A stretch of DNA of 64,000 bases. Source: Rana temporaria. Lineage: Eukaryota > Chordata > Amphibia > Anura > Ranidae. Positions 1-10,679 of this stretch are shown here, one piece after another (within the stretch, counting starts at the first letter, position 1; every line of letters begins with the position of its first letter). The notes beneath the pieces are model-generated. The model was given only the letters and a program-made list of their open reading frames with translations, did no database searches and was not told the origin of the DNA. Location: assembly GCF_905171775.1 (NCBI RefSeq), contig NC_053490.1:17247252-17311251 (forward strand), read 5' to 3'. Both the position numbers and the translations under genes were made by a program.

Positions 1-156
1 CGGTTCGGATCGTTTCTCGGATCAGGAGTCACGGATCGGATCATTTTTCGGATCGGCAAAAAAAAAAAAAAATTCTCCCCCACTGTAATATCCACATCTC
101 ACCCCCCCCACTGTAATCTCCACACTCCCCCCCCCACTGTAATCTCCCCCCCCCCC
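1..156. other. Flank with GGATCGGATC motifs, A- and C-runs
   Basis: Repeated GGATCGGATC-type words at 1-60 recur in inverted form at about 1115-1160, suggesting the arms of one mobile element around the C-rich minisatellite. Then come an A-run and long C-runs. No gene is visible. Confidence 0.4.
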
Positions 157-896
157 AGGTAGTACAGCCAGACCCCCCCCCCCAGAGGGAGTACAGCCAG
201 ACCCCCCCCCAGAGGGAGTACAGCCAGACCCCCCTCCCCCAGAGGGAGTACAGCCAGACCCCCCTCCCCCAGAGGGAGTACAGCCAGACCCCCCTCCCCC
301 AGAGGGAGTACAGCCAGACCCCCCTCCCCCAGAGGGAGTACAGCCAGACCCCCCTCCCCAGAGGTAGTACAGCCAGACCCCCCCCCCAGAGGTAGTACAG
401 CCAGACCCGCCCCCCCTCAGAGGTAGTACAGCCAGACTCCCCCCCCAGAGGTAGTACAGCCAGACCCCCCCCCAGAGGTAGTACAGCCAGACCCCCCCCC
501 CAGAGGTAGTACAGCCAGACCCCCCCCCTCAGAGGTAGTACAGCCAGACCCCCCCCCCTCAGAGGTAGTACAGCCAGACCCCCCCTCAGAGGTAGTACAG
601 CCAGACCCCCCCTCAGAGGTAGTACAGCCAGACCCCCCCTCAGAGGTAGTACAGCCAGACCCCCCCCTCAGAGGTTGTACAGCCAGACCCCCCCCCCCAG
701 AGGTAGTACAGCCAGACCCCCCCCCCCAGAGGTAGTACAGCCAGACCCCCCCCCCCCAGAGGTAGTACAGCCAGACCCCCCCCCAGAGGTAGTACAGCCA
801 GACCCCCCCCTCAGAGGTAGTACAGCCAGACCCCCCCCAGGAGGTAGTACAGCCAGACCCCCCCCAGAGGTAGTACAGCCAGAGACCCCCAGTAGT
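157..896. repeat. C-rich minisatellite, unit about 24-26 bp
   Basis: About 30 tandem copies of a unit with core GTAGTACAGCCAGAC followed by a C-run of variable length and CAGAGG. Early copies carry AGGGAGTACAG and later ones AGGTAGTACAG, so the array has two subfamilies in blocks. The long open frames in this stretch (for example 675-1031 on + and 417-920 on -) are products of the repeat and are not genes. Confidence 0.95.
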
Positions 897-984
897 ATGA
901 CTCCCAGCGGTGTGTCCCATGAGTGCGGGCTCCTCCTCCTCTGTGGGTGTAAACAGAGAGGAGGGCCGCCGCCGGGTGTACCAA

Positions 985-1075
985 GATTGCCGCGGCCTTT
1001 CCTAATGTTATGGCCGCGGCTCCGGAGGTAGGCCGAAGCCGCGCCCATAACATTAGGAAAGGCCGCGGCTTCGGC
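985..1075. repeat. GC-rich inverted repeat (hairpin)
   Basis: GGCCTTTCCTAATGTTATGG near 994 is followed by its reverse complement near 1046, separated by GCCGCGGCTCCGGAG-like sequence. The pair could fold into a strong hairpin with CpG-rich arms and is probably part of a MITE that also contains the flanking minisatellite. Confidence 0.7.
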
Positions 1076-1159
1076 CTAGCTCCGGAGCCGCAGCAATCCG
1101 CGGATCACAGTCTGTGCCGATCCGAAGGGGGTGACCAGTTCGGATCACGGATCAACTGT

Positions 1160-1524
1160 GATCCATTGCACCACTAATGTACAGAGACATACTGAAGCAG
1201 AGCATGATCCCCTCCCTTCAGAGACTGGGCCGCGGGGCAGTATTCCAACATGATAACGACACCAAACACACCTCCAAAATGACCACTGCTTTGATAAAGA
1301 AGCTGAGGGTAAAGGTGAGGGACTGGCCAAGCATGTCTCCAGACCTAAGCCCTATTAAGCATCTGTGGGACATCCTCAAACTGAAGGTGAAGGAGCGCAA
1401 GGTCTCTAATATCCGCCAGTTCTGTGATATCATCATGGGGGAGGGGAAGAGGACTCCGGTGACAACCTGTGAAGCTCTGGTGAACTCCATGCCCAAGAGG
1501 ATTAAAGGCAGTGCTGGAAAATAA
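1160..1524 (+). pseudogene. Tc1-type transposase C-terminal relic
   Basis: The reading frame encodes the end of a DD34E transposase: a QHDNDTKHTS block holding the second catalytic Asp, then WPSMSPDLSPIKHLWDIL. Tc1 transposases cut and paste DNA with Asp-Asp-Glu. Here the Glu codon, 35 residues after the Asp, is AAG (Lys) at 1357-1359, which by itself would abolish catalysis. The N-terminal DNA-binding half is absent. The 3' untranslated part of the same element continues to 1578 and resumes at 1935 after a nested MITE. Compared with the usual length of about 340 residues, only about a third remains. Confidence 0.9.
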
Positions 1525-2128
1525 TTGTGGCCACACAAAATATTGACACTTTGAGCCCAAATTTGACATTTTCACTTAGGCCTCATTCACACGAGGCGGA
1601 CTCCGTTCCTACGAAGTCCGCCTGCTCCCGTCAGCTCAGCGGGAGATCAGTCCGCAGATCTCCGCTGAGCCGACGGATGACAAGCTCCTCCCTGCTCACT
1701 GAGCGGGGGGGCTTGTCGGGCACCGCTGTCTCCTATGGCGCGATCTGATGAAAACGGACAGCATGTCCGTTTTTCATCAAATCTTACCTGATCCAATCCG
1801 CCACAGACAGATGGGGGCAGACATGTCTCCGCTGACATCCGACGCTCCATAGGGCTGCATGGAGCGGCCGTTTAGGTCCGCCGTCAAAACTGACAGGCGG
1901 ACCCGAACGGTCAGTTCGTGTGAATGAGGCCTTAGGGGTGTACTCACTTTTGTTGCCAGCTGTTTAGACATTAATGGCTGTGTGTTGAGTTATTTTCAGG
2001 GGACAGAAAATGTACACTGTTATACAAGCTGTACACTCACTACACAACATTGTAGCAAAGTGTCATTTCTTCAGTGTTGTCACATGAAAAAAATAGAATA
2101 CAATATTTACACAAATGTGAGGGTGTAT
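1525..2128 (+). mobile_element. 3' end of the Tc1 element, split by a MITE
   Basis: After the transposase relic the sequence continues to 1578 and then, past the MITE at 1579-1931, reads AGGGGTGTACTCACTTTTGT and an AT-rich stretch ending GTGAGGGTGTA near 2128. These are typical 3' inverted-repeat words of vertebrate Tc1 elements. Confidence 0.75.
1579..1931. mobile_element. Harbinger-type MITE with TTA duplication
   Basis: The 353-bp element starts GGCCTCATTCACACGA and ends with the exact reverse complement TCGTGTGAATGAGGCC. It is flanked by TTA at 1576-1578 and 1932-1934. A 3-bp TTA duplication is typical of PIF/Harbinger transposons. It contains no coding sequence and must use a transposase supplied elsewhere. 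It interrupts the Tc1 tail, so it is the younger of the two. Confidence 0.88.
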
Positions 2129-2397
2129 TTATCAATATATATATTTTTTTTATTGATACATTCTTCAGATACATCTGAAAAAGTGGATTTTACTACGAAA
2201 CGCATCGAGCATTACAGAATGTAGCCACGTTTTATAGGATGTAGCCATTGTTTGTGCTCAACAACTTCAGAATATGGAAGGACACATGGGCAATCAGATT
2301 GTGCTGCTAGACCATCTCTGTAGAATACATGAATTGCTTTTTATGTTTTGTATACTTTCATGCCTTGTTTATATATGAAATTGTACATATACACAGT
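2129..2397. other. AT-rich intron 8 sequence, no gene seen
   Basis: Simple AT-rich sequence with a short TA run near 2136. It contains no coding region or repeat that I recognise. Confidence 0.5.
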
Positions 2398-3122
2398 GGC
2401 CTGGATTCAAGAAGCAATTGCGCCTGTGTAACCATAGTTACACAACGCAATTGCTTACTTGCCCCGGCGTAACGAATGCTCCTGATTCAGGAACCTCGTT
2501 ACGCCGACTGCAGCCTAAGATATGCGCGGCATAAGGCTCTTATGCCCGCATATCTTAGGCTGCATTCTTGCGATGGCCGCTAGGTGGCGTTCCCGTTGTG
2601 CTCAGTGTATAGTATGCAAATTGCATACTAACGCCGATTCACAACGTTACACGAACCCTGCGTACGCAGTTTACGTTGTTTCCGTACGGCGTTTTTCGCG
2701 TAAGGCTGCCCCTGCTAATAGCCAATGTTACGTATACCCGTCGTTCCCGCGTTGCGAAATTTCTAATTTACGTAGTTTGCGTAAGTGATTCGTGAATGGC
2801 GCTGGACACCATTCACGTTCACTTTGAAGCAAATGACGTCCTTGCGACGTCATTTGCCGCAATGCACGTCTGGAAAGTTTCCCGACGGAGCATGCGCTCT
2901 ACGATCGGCGCGGGAACGCGCCTAATTTAAATGATTCCCGCCCCCTAAGGGATCATTTAAATTGCGCGCGCTTACGCCTGGCATTTTGCCGGCGCGCCCA
3001 CGCAATTTACGGAGCTACTGCTCCGTGAATCAAGGGCAGCGCAGTAAATTTGCAGGGGCGCAGGGCAAAAACGTTGCCCTGCGCCTCTGTAAAAAAAGCG
3101 CAAATGTACCTGAATCTAGCCC
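2398..3122. mobile_element. CpG-rich MITE, (G)GCC-GATTCA family, copy 1
   Basis: About 725 bp bounded by GGCCTGGATTCA and its imperfect inverse TGAATCTAGCCC. The interior is strikingly rich in CG, GCGTA and TTACG words, unlike the AT-rich surroundings. The same architecture recurs at 3617-4356, 18417-19115 and 51425-52131. Non-coding. The last copy has a clear TAA duplication, so a Harbinger-type origin is likely. Confidence 0.75.
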
Positions 3123-3516
3123 AGTGGCTTTACATGGATGAGCAGCAGACTCCACATTGTGAGTGTACTTTTTTTTTTTTTACATAAAAAAAATAACGCT
3201 TGTATATAAAGACAGCGCTCGCAGATCAAGTACATTTAAAAAAAAAAAAAGTTGCTAGTCTTTCAAAACGCTCGTAAACCACATTACTCGTAAACCAAGC
3301 TTTCACTCTACTAGTTTGTCGGGCATCCTATTCTAGAACCGTGACTAATAATACGGAGTTGCCACCCCTCCCCCCCCCCCCCCCCCCGACTCATTGTGGC
3401 TATAACAGCTCCCACTTTAGAAGGCTTTCCTCAAGATTTTGGAGGGTCACTATGGAAATTTGGGCCCATTGATGAGGTCAGGTATTGATGTTGGATGAGA
3501 AGACCTGGCTCGCAAT

Positions 3517-4538
3517 CAGGGGTGGACTGGCCATTGAGTCACTCCGGCACTGCCCAAGGGCCCCATCAGGGTTGCCAGGCTCAGTAAAATCAGGGACAGT
3601 ATGTAAAAATCTATTAGCCAGATTCATAAAGAGTTACGCCGGCGTATCAGTAGATACGCCGTCGTAACTCGTAATCTACGCCATCGCAAATTTAAGCGTA
3701 TTCTGGAAACCAGATACGCTTAAATTAGGCTAAGATACGAGCGGCGTAAGTCTCCTACGCCGTCGTATCTTAGGGTGCAATTTTTCCGCTGGCCGCTAGG
3801 TGGCGCTTCCGTTGAGTTCGGCGTAGAATATGTAAATGACTGGATACGCCGATTCACGAACGTACGTGCGCCCGTCGCAGTAAAGATACGCCGTTTCCGT
3901 AAGAGGTACGCCGGCGTAAAGATAAAGCTGCCCCCTAATTGGCCTAGCCAATGTCAAGTATGGCCGTCGTTCCTGCATCGAAATTTGAAAATTTTACGTC
4001 GTTTGCGTAAGTCGTCCGTGAATGGGGCTGAACGTAATTTACGTTCACGGCGAAACCAATACGTCCTTGCGGCATACTTTGGAGCAATGCACACTGGGAT
4101 ATGTACACGGACGGCGCATGCGCAGTTCATAAAAAACGTCAATCACGTCGGGGCACCACCCATTTACATAAAACACGCCCCCTCATCCTCATTTGAATTA
4201 GGCGCGCTTACGCAGGCCCCATTTACGCTACGCCGCCGTAACTTAGGAGGCAAGTGCTTTGTGAATACAGCACTTGCCTCTCTGATTTACGGCAGTGTAG
4301 CGTAAATACGATACGCTACGCCGCCTCAAAGATGCGCCAGGCTACCTGAATCTAGCTATATGTTTTTTTTACATCTGTCCCTGATATGTCCGAAACCGAC
4401 ATGCTTTTGATGTGAAAATCCCGAGATTTTAGCTGCCCTGCCTATGCACTGCCTCCTGGCGTGGTGGCCATCTGTAAGCCCAGGGGTCCCATAATCTTCT
4501 ATTGCCCGGGGGCCCCATGAGTTGTCGGTCCACCCCTG
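3517..4538. mobile_element. hAT-type non-autonomous element, 8-bp duplication
   Basis: The element begins CAGGGGTGGACTGGCC and ends GTCGGTCCACCCCTG, with the 8-bp duplication CTCGCAAT at 3509-3516 and 4539-4546. Eight-bp duplications with CAGGGG ends are the signature of hAT transposons. No transposase is encoded. A CpG-rich MITE (3617-4356) makes up most of its length, so the original insertion was only about 280 bp. Confidence 0.95.
3617..4356. mobile_element. CpG-rich MITE, GATTCA family, copy 2
   Basis: Ends GCCAGATTCATAAAG and CTGAATCTAGC, interior full of TACGCCG and GCGTAA words and of local inverted repeats. It lies inside the hAT at 3517-4538 and is therefore younger than that element. 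Non-coding. Confidence 0.78.
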
Positions 4539-4746
4539 CTCGCAATCCAACTCACCCCAAAAGTGCTCAGTAGGGTTGAGGTCAGGGCTCTGTGCAGGAC
4601 ACTCAAGTTCCTCCACACCAAATGGGTGAAAGTCATGGGCACAGTCATACTGGAACAAAAAAGAACCTTCAAACTGTTACCACAAGGCTGGAAGAGTACA
4701 ATTGTGTAACATATCTTTCCATGATGTAGTATTAACTGTAGCTTTC

Positions 4747-5310
4747 ACTGGAAACACCCGGTGTCCATCATTTGGAGGGGCTGCCCACGTACTAATGACC
4801 ATATACTGTAATGTAGTCCTGAGTAACAAAGCTGTTGTAATGCAGTGAATACAAGTAAGCAGTATAATTTCTGCTCAGCAAGTCTATGGCCGTTAGCCAT
4901 TGCAAGCCATCTACAGCTTGGAAATAAAAGGAAGGAGGTAGTTGGTTGGGTGAGCAAATATTCATACAGAGAGGCCCACTTTTACTTTCTCACCTGGAGG
5001 CTGGAAAACTTGGGCGGAAAGCGTTTTTGCCTTTAATGACTTCCATGCAGCCGGCGCCATCATCACCTGGAACATTAACCACAAGAGTTAAAGAGACCCT
5101 GTCTCCAGACCTTTCATTTCAACAACAATTGTCCCATGATATTATACAGTACAGTTAATGTATGCATGTTATTTACCTGTAAAAACCTCCTTTGTGTATA
5201 CAGGTAAGAGAGCTGCCGCTCCAGGTGAGCTCACTAGGGTAATTGATGTCCACTCAGAAGCAGATGGGTGCTGGCAATGCACAGGATGTGCAAAAACAAC
5301 AAGGATATGG
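4747..5310. other. Intron 8 sequence without recognised features
   Basis: No coding region, RNA gene or known repeat is apparent. Short open frames exist, but none has a recognisable domain or splice context. Confidence 0.4.
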
Positions 5311-5575
5311 ACAGCCGCACTCCAGTAAGACGTGCCCTTTATTGGGTACAGGTAAAAATACACTACAGGTATCAGCACACAGTGGGATAAACAGCTGACG
5401 CGTTTCGCATTGAGTGTCAATGCTTAATCATAGCTATGATTAAGCATTGACACTCAATGCGAAATGCGTCAGCTGTTTATCCCACTGTGTGCTGATACCT
5501 GTAGTGTATTTTTTCCTGTACCCAATAAAGGGCACGTCTTTTTTAAGTTACTGGAGTGCGGCTCTGATCCCCCGG
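5311..5575. repeat. Near-perfect palindrome, arms about 125 bp
   Basis: AGCCGCACTCCAGTAA at about 5312 begins an arm that is repeated in reverse complement, centred near 5437 (AATCATAGCTATGATT) with essentially no loop and ending GGAGTGCGGCT near 5565. It includes GACGCGTTTCGCATT and ACCCAATAAAGGGCACG on the two arms. A related single arm (GGACAGCCGCACTCC, then TGACGCGTTTC) is at 43628-43760, so the palindrome is a head-to-head pair of a dispersed repeat. Confidence 0.88.
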
Positions 5576-6522
5576 GGCTCCTGACAGGGAAAAGAGTTAC
5601 TGTGGTCCATACAGCCGAAGCCATATGGACCCATCTTGGTCCAGGCAGCTGAAGCCACAAGGACCCAACATCCTCGGAGGGATGCCGAAACAGAACCCTC
5701 CTCGGTGAGGCTCCCCCGAAGGGAGACCCCATGAGAGCCGGCGAACTTAGCCAGAAGGCCGGGTCCACCAACTCCCAAGACTTTCAGAGGCAGGCCCGAG
5801 GACCAGCACCCTACTCGCCACACATAAAGTGCCAAGCACCAAACAAAAAAAGTGACAAAACAAACAAACACGGGGGTAAAATAAAAAAGGAAAGTGGGGA
5901 GAAGGAAGATGGGAGAGTGAGGTAAAGTGACCAATGTGCAATACATTGGCCGGCCCTCCGGCCAGGAAACAAAAATTCCTCTGGTCCTAGCCAAAAGGCC
6001 CGGCCCTAGAGGCAGGTGTGAAAAGTGTGTTGTGGAGATCAGTGACCTGAAGGTGCCACACGATGAGTGCCCCTCAAACACTCATGCAATGTATGGCACC
6101 CCTGGACTGCCACTCCAGGGGCACAATCTCCACAGGCTTTTCAGCGGTCCCTAGCCCCCGGTCCGGACCGGCAGCACCCTTCCCAGCCAGGAAGGTGGGA
6201 GAAGAGGTCGGGGAGAACCCACCTAAGCAGGCACTACCCACAATCCCTATCTCTCCCACCTAATCACATTCTGGAAGTACTACCCGCTCCTTCCCGGTTA
6301 AAGGAGAAGCAAGGGTTCCCTCCAGAACAACTGACTGGGACAGATACCACCAAATCCAGGCCAACGGCCAGGGACCCGGCCTCTTGGCTTCGACCTCATG
6401 CCTCTCTGTCCCGATCAGAAGGCTTCCACCTCCACGCCAACAGGCTTAGCGTCCGCCAACTGCCATCCCTTTCCTCCTCTCACAGGGTACCGGGGACAGT
6501 CAGCTTAGCACCACCCATTGGC
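5576..6522 (-). other. Unidentified roughly 1-kb sequence linked to a U2 5' end
   Basis: This stretch runs on directly from the U2-like sequence at 6523-6576 in the minus direction. It is GC-rich and non-coding as far as I can tell. It contains two more close matches (14 of 15 bases) to the U2 stem-loop I core CTTAGCCAAAAGGCC, at 5746-5760 and 5986-6000 in the same orientation as the U2 block, and a degenerate inverted match at 6377-6395. It may be the body of a U2-headed retroposon. Confidence 0.4.
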
Positions 6523-6576
6523 AACTGATTAGAACAGATACTACACTTGATCTTAGCCAAAAGGCCGAGAAGCGAT
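6523..6576 (-). pseudogene. U2 snRNA 5'-end fragment (RNU2-like)
   Basis: The minus strand from 6576 begins ATCGCTTCTCGGCCTTTTGG, the exact 5' end of U2 spliceosomal RNA. It matches through the branch-point recognition region (GTGTAGTATC) to about base 54, with a single T-to-A change near base 47. Beyond that the sequence departs from U2 completely, so stem-loops II-IV and the Sm site are missing and no functional U2 can be made. It is either a 5' fragment fused to another repeat or the head of a U2-derived short retroelement. Confidence 0.93.
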
Positions 6577-7674
6577 ACAATGAATGGAGTTATATTTATT
6601 CTAGCTCATTCAATCACTGAGGTGTATGCCAGTTACGAGGGGCTGGGGAAGACTATAATAATGTGAAGAGACCTTGTAGAAGGGTCCGTGCCTCCCAAGC
6701 TCTACATGGGAAGAAGCGTGTGTGACGTACCCAATCCACCACACTCAGACTTCTGTCTGGGGAAGGGGTAGCTTCAGAGAGGTCCAGTATTTGCCTCCAG
6801 GCCCTTCGCCTGGGGGGAGGAAGCTGAAGCAGAAGAAGAGTATTGTTCAAATAGTTGCCTGTCTGGGCCTAAGCCCCCCGTTTACACCGGTGCGACTTGT
6901 CATGCGATTTGACAGTTCCAAATCGCATGCCAAATCGCATCAATGTGAACTTAGGCTAAAGGTAGATGCCCATCTCGGCCTACAGAGTTCTACATTCGCT
7001 ACAGTCACCAATCACATTCAGGGGAGGGCTGGCAGCCTTAAGCCTGGGGGACCAGTGAAGTGGCCCATTGAACGGCTGAATCAGCTAACCATCCATGGTC
7101 CATCTGGTTTTTCAATGCAGCCTCACCAGTGCCCATCAATGCAACCTGATCACTGGGACAGGTTACATGGGGTGTATGGGGGGGGGGGAGATGGGGGTCA
7201 GCTATGGGTGTCAGGGTCTCTCAATTCAGCTCATCAGGTCCTTGCACGCCACGGCCTCCTGGGGGGGGGGTAATGCTTCTGGTCCTGGGGTCAAGTTGCA
7301 GCCGGCGCCCAGCCCTGCAGCCCGACTCCCTGGCATGCCCTGCCTCTGCCTGCTTCCAAGAATCCAGTCCCAGGGAGTTGTAGTTTCCTCTACGCTGCTC
7401 TGTTTTCCACCCACCGGGAGCTTGAGCGTGGACTACAACTCCTGGAATGCAACAGCTAGTGGTCAGCCCGACTTCCAAGACCAGAATAAAAAAAAAAAAT
7501 GGTAGGGAGCATTTTTAACATAAGTTAGGGCGGCCTGGGAGGCAATTTCCACCCTGCCCCCCAGCCCAGCCCTCCCCCTGATCACATTTCATTTATCCAA
7601 TGAAAGGCCTCATATGGTGGTTTTTGCTGATTTAACGCCGACCCCCAACCCTGCCTCAGTGTATTTGGGTTTAC
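6577..7674. other. Intron 8 sequence next to exon 8, no gene seen
   Basis: Contains short G-runs (near 7178 and 7260) and a possible MITE remnant around 6865-6955 with inverted AAATCGCAT words. No further exon of tpp1 or RNA gene is visible. Confidence 0.5.
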
Positions 7675-7863
7675 CTGAAGCAAAGAGTATAGTGAGGCCC
7701 CGAGCGCCGGCTTTCATGAATTCGGTGTTGATTCTCTGCATGTAGGCAACCGATAGACTGTCTTCATCATCGCCATAGCTGATGGTATGAACCCACGGGA
7801 TGGACGACATGTTACTCAGCAACAACATCCATTCTAGGAACGGTTCCTGCGATTCATGGCGGC
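7675..7863 (-). CDS. tpp1: tpp1 exon 8 (catalytic domain)
   Basis: This 189-nt exon encodes RHESQEPFLEWMLLLSNMSS, IPWVHTISYGDDEDSLSVAY and a stretch ending RGLTILFASG. H(T/V)(I/V)SYGDDEDSLS followed by RGLTxLFASG is the conserved core of the TPP1 catalytic domain. SNMS retains an N-glycosylation sequon. The acceptor is TTTTTTTTCACAG and the donor TCAG/GTAAAC. Phase 1 on both sides continues from exon 7 and into an exon beyond the left edge. No sequence matching the following exons, including the SGTSAS serine motif, is present at 1-7674, so intron 8 is longer than 7.6 kb. Confidence 0.97.
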
Positions 7864-7934
7864 CTGTGAAAAAAAATCAAAAGAAACGGGATTGTCTTGA
7901 TTTAGAAAGAGTTCAACCATCTTGTATTTACTAC

Positions 7935-8887
7935 TTAAAAGTGATATTAAAGCTTTGTGTTTTTCTTGTAAAACAAACATGTTCTACTTACCCGCTCTGT
8001 GCAAGTTTTGCACAGAGCAGCTCTGATCCTCTTCTTTTTTGGGTCCCCTGCCAGTGACTTGTCCTCAATATTCCCCTAACGGGGAAGTTCCTTCACTGAC
8101 TGCGCAGGCGCAAACTTGCCGACGGAAATCTCCGAACCTCGCCCGGCATCCAGGCTCATTCTTTAACATCCCCGTGGATTGGAGGATGTTAAAAAAAAGA
8201 GCCAGGAGGCCGAGCGAGCCGTCCGAGCGCAGCGAAGACGTGAGGCCGACTGGCCACTTACCTCGAAATCCACGTCGCCCTGGATGCCGGCCGCGGTTCG
8301 GGGATTTCCGTCAGCAAATTTGCGCCTGCACAGTCCTTGAAGGAACTTTCCCCATAGCTGGAACCATCTCAGCACATCAGCTTGCGCATGCGCTGGAACT
8401 TCCACGATAGCTGGAACCAGCACGGCAGATCACCGGGGCTCCCGACTCCTCACCCTCAAGCAGTGCCCCTAGAGAAAGCTGCTTGCCCTGGGGGCACCGC
8501 TGCATGCTCGCTCCTGAGCTGCTACTCTATCTCTTCTGAAGTCAAGGGGTTCCTTACCCATGAAATGGATACAGCGCCCAGAGGCGATTCAGTTCGCATG
8601 TGTTGCGCTTTACAAGTCTCTCTCTCTCTCTCTCTATGCATTCATAAGACACAGAGCTGTGGCTAGGCTTCCCCCCTGCTCTCTCCTCATTGGCTGAGAC
8701 AGCAATCACAGCCAGTGAGCCAATGAGGAGGGAGAGTCCCTGTACAGCCAAAGCGATTGTGAACATTGCTGAATTGGAGAGGGCTCAGGTAAGGATTGGG
8801 GGGGGGGGGAGGGGGGCTGCTGCACATAGAATGCATGAAGGTAAAGAACAAACAAATAAAACACTTCAGCCTTTAGAATCACTTTAA
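7935..8887. mobile_element. TTAA-flanked foldback MITE
   Basis: The left end TTAAAAGTGATATTAAAG and the right end (inverse) TTAAAGTGATTCTAAAG form the termini, both beginning with TTAA. Inside, about 50 bp around 8095-8160 (TGCGCAGGCGCAAA, GACGGAAATC) reappears inverted at 8277-8335 (GATTTCCGTC, TTTGCGCCTGCACA). A (CT)n tract is at 8617-8634. It starts 72 bp from the acceptor of tpp1 exon 8. Non-coding. Confidence 0.7.
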
Positions 8888-9217
8888 ACACATTTCTCGG
8901 TGGGGCTGGAAAAATCTGAACTCATACAATAGGCTCACTTCACGAAGCTAACACACCAGAATAAGAAAAGTGCCTTCTCCAATGAGAATGGAAAATTACA
9001 GTCACATGGCTAAAGTAAAGGCTTTTATCCTTGTGTTAAAGCCTAGTGAACTGAGCTTGTGTCCCAACTCTAGATTTCTCACAAGGATGTTCACACCTCT
9101 GACTCCCCCCCAGGGCCGCCATCAGGAATTATGGGGTGAAAAAGTGAAAAAAATGCGCATACCAAAATAACCTAATATTAAGCAGCAAACTCTAAATGTT
9201 ATACAACACAAAAACAA

Positions 9218-9507
9218 ATAATAAAAAGAAGGAGTTGTGCTAAAAACCTTATGGGTATAATAACCATAAGATCAATCAAATGTGTAGTCCCACAGTGATG
9301 TGAACACGCCAAAAATAATAAGGAATGTCCAATATAGAAATAAAACCCAATCTGTTGATGTTGCTGGGACAATTGTTGGATTGATCGAAGTTCAAGCTGA
9401 CCCTTACCAGAAATGTAGATCCAGAAGGATCAAGCTGGGCAAAAGGTAGTAACCAATACGTGGTCCAGACCAGATATACTTCAGCCAAGAAGCTCCACCA
9501 TCATTAA
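9218..9507. repeat. Long inverted repeat, left arm
   Basis: About 290 bp that recur almost base-for-base in reverse complement at 10392-10681. The arm runs from AATAATAAAAAG to CCACCATCATTAA. Its open frame (70 residues) is the same on the two arms apart from one codon, which only shows their identity and is not evidence for a gene. Confidence 0.95.
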
Positions 9508-10252
9508 CCACTTGAGCCCCGGGCCATCGTCAAATGACGGCCTCACGGTGGCTCTGAATATCCAACAGGACGTCAATTGACGTCCTGGATTCCTCCGGCC
9601 ACTGGGGGGCGCGCGAGCGCGCCGGCGGCGGCGCGCGCACGCCCGGCGTGTCCCCGAGATGCCGATGCGCGTGCCTGGCGGTCGCGATGTCCGCCAGGCA
9701 CTCGGGATCGGCGGCTACAGGGACAAGACGTGGAGCTCTGTGTGTAAACACAGAGCTCCACGTCCTGTCAGGGGAGAGAGGAGACCGATCTGTGTCTCTT
9801 GTACATAGGGACATAGATCGGTCACCTCCCCCAGTCACCCCCCCTCCACACACAGTGAGAACACAATACAGGCACGCATTTAACCCCTTCCTCACCCCCT
9901 AGTGTTAACCCCTTGAATGCCAGTCCCATTTATACAGTAATTAGTGCATATTTATCGCACTGATCGCTGTATAAATGTGAATGGCGCCAAAAATGTGTCA
10001 AAAGTGTCCGATGTGTCCGCCATAATGTCGCAGTCCCAATAAAAAAAAAAAAATCGCAGATCGCCGCCATTACTAGTAAAAAAATAAATAAAAAATAATA
10101 ATAATAATAATAATAATTCTGTCCCATATTTTCTAAGCGCTTATTGCGAATTTTTTTTTTTTTTTTTACCAAAAATATGTAGAAGAATACGTATCGGCCT
10201 AAACTGAGAAAAAAATTTTTTTGGAAAAAAAAATTGGGCTATTTATTATAGC
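9504..10252. mobile_element. TTAA MITE, truncated on the right
   Basis: Starts TTAACCACTTGAGCCCC at the end of the inverted-repeat arm and carries the family's inner words (ATTTATACAG, GTCGCAGTCCC, TATGTAGAAGAATACG). It stops near 10252 without the inverse GTGGTTAA end. The middle is CpG-rich with a strong hairpin (GTGGAGCTCTG ... CAGAGCTCCAC). It is the inverse of the same stretch in the MITE at 38048-38991. Confidence 0.75.
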
Positions 10253-10391
10253 AACCTATGGTGGTGGCCTCCTACTTCACTTCACATCGTTTGTCAAGTC
10301 CTCACGGGGGAAAGTCAGAGTGTTCATGTCCTTTGCCATTTGATTTTGCACTATTGTGCTTTTTTCTTTTTTTCTCATGTTTTGCTGTGAC

Positions 10392-10679
10392 TTAATGATG
10401 GTGGAGCTTCTTGGCTGAAGTATATCTGGTCTGGACCACGTATTGGTTACTACCTTTTGCCCAGCTTGATCCTTCTGGATCTACATTTCTGGTAAGGGTC
10501 AGCTTGAACTTCGATCAATCCAACCATTGTCCCAGCAACATCAACAGATTGGGTTTTATTTCTATATTGGACATTCCTTATTATTTTTGGCGTGTTCACA
10601 TCACTGTGGGACTACACATTTGATTGATCTTATGGTTATTATACCCATAAGGTTTTTAGCGCAACTCCTTTTTATTATT

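Larger units (their letters stand above)
3400..4746 (-). pseudogene. Tc1-type transposase relic split by a hAT
   Basis: On the minus strand, 4660 down to 4539 encodes FQYDCAHDFHPFGVEELECP and then SPDLNPTEHFWGELDCE, the block carrying the catalytic Glu of DD34E transposases. Its continuation (LLIQHQYLTSSMGP) is found at 3508 down to about 3400 once the hAT at 3517-4538 is removed. The first catalytic region and the DNA-binding domain are not present. No intact frame exists. Confidence 0.8.

Noticed and set aside
157..1053. Open frames rich in PPPEVVQPD and GGSGCTTSE
   Set aside because: Products of the C-rich minisatellite; no codon bias or conserved domain.
5548..6081. 177-codon frame on the minus strand
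   Set aside because: No domain, lies in the U2-linked repeat, and other frames in the region are equally open.
6523..6576. Functional U2 snRNA gene
   Set aside because: Only the first 54 bases match. The Sm site and all 3' stem-loops are missing.
1..7674. Exons 9-13 of tpp1
   Set aside because: No frame on the minus strand shows the later TPP1 motifs such as SGTSAS, so they must lie outside the window.
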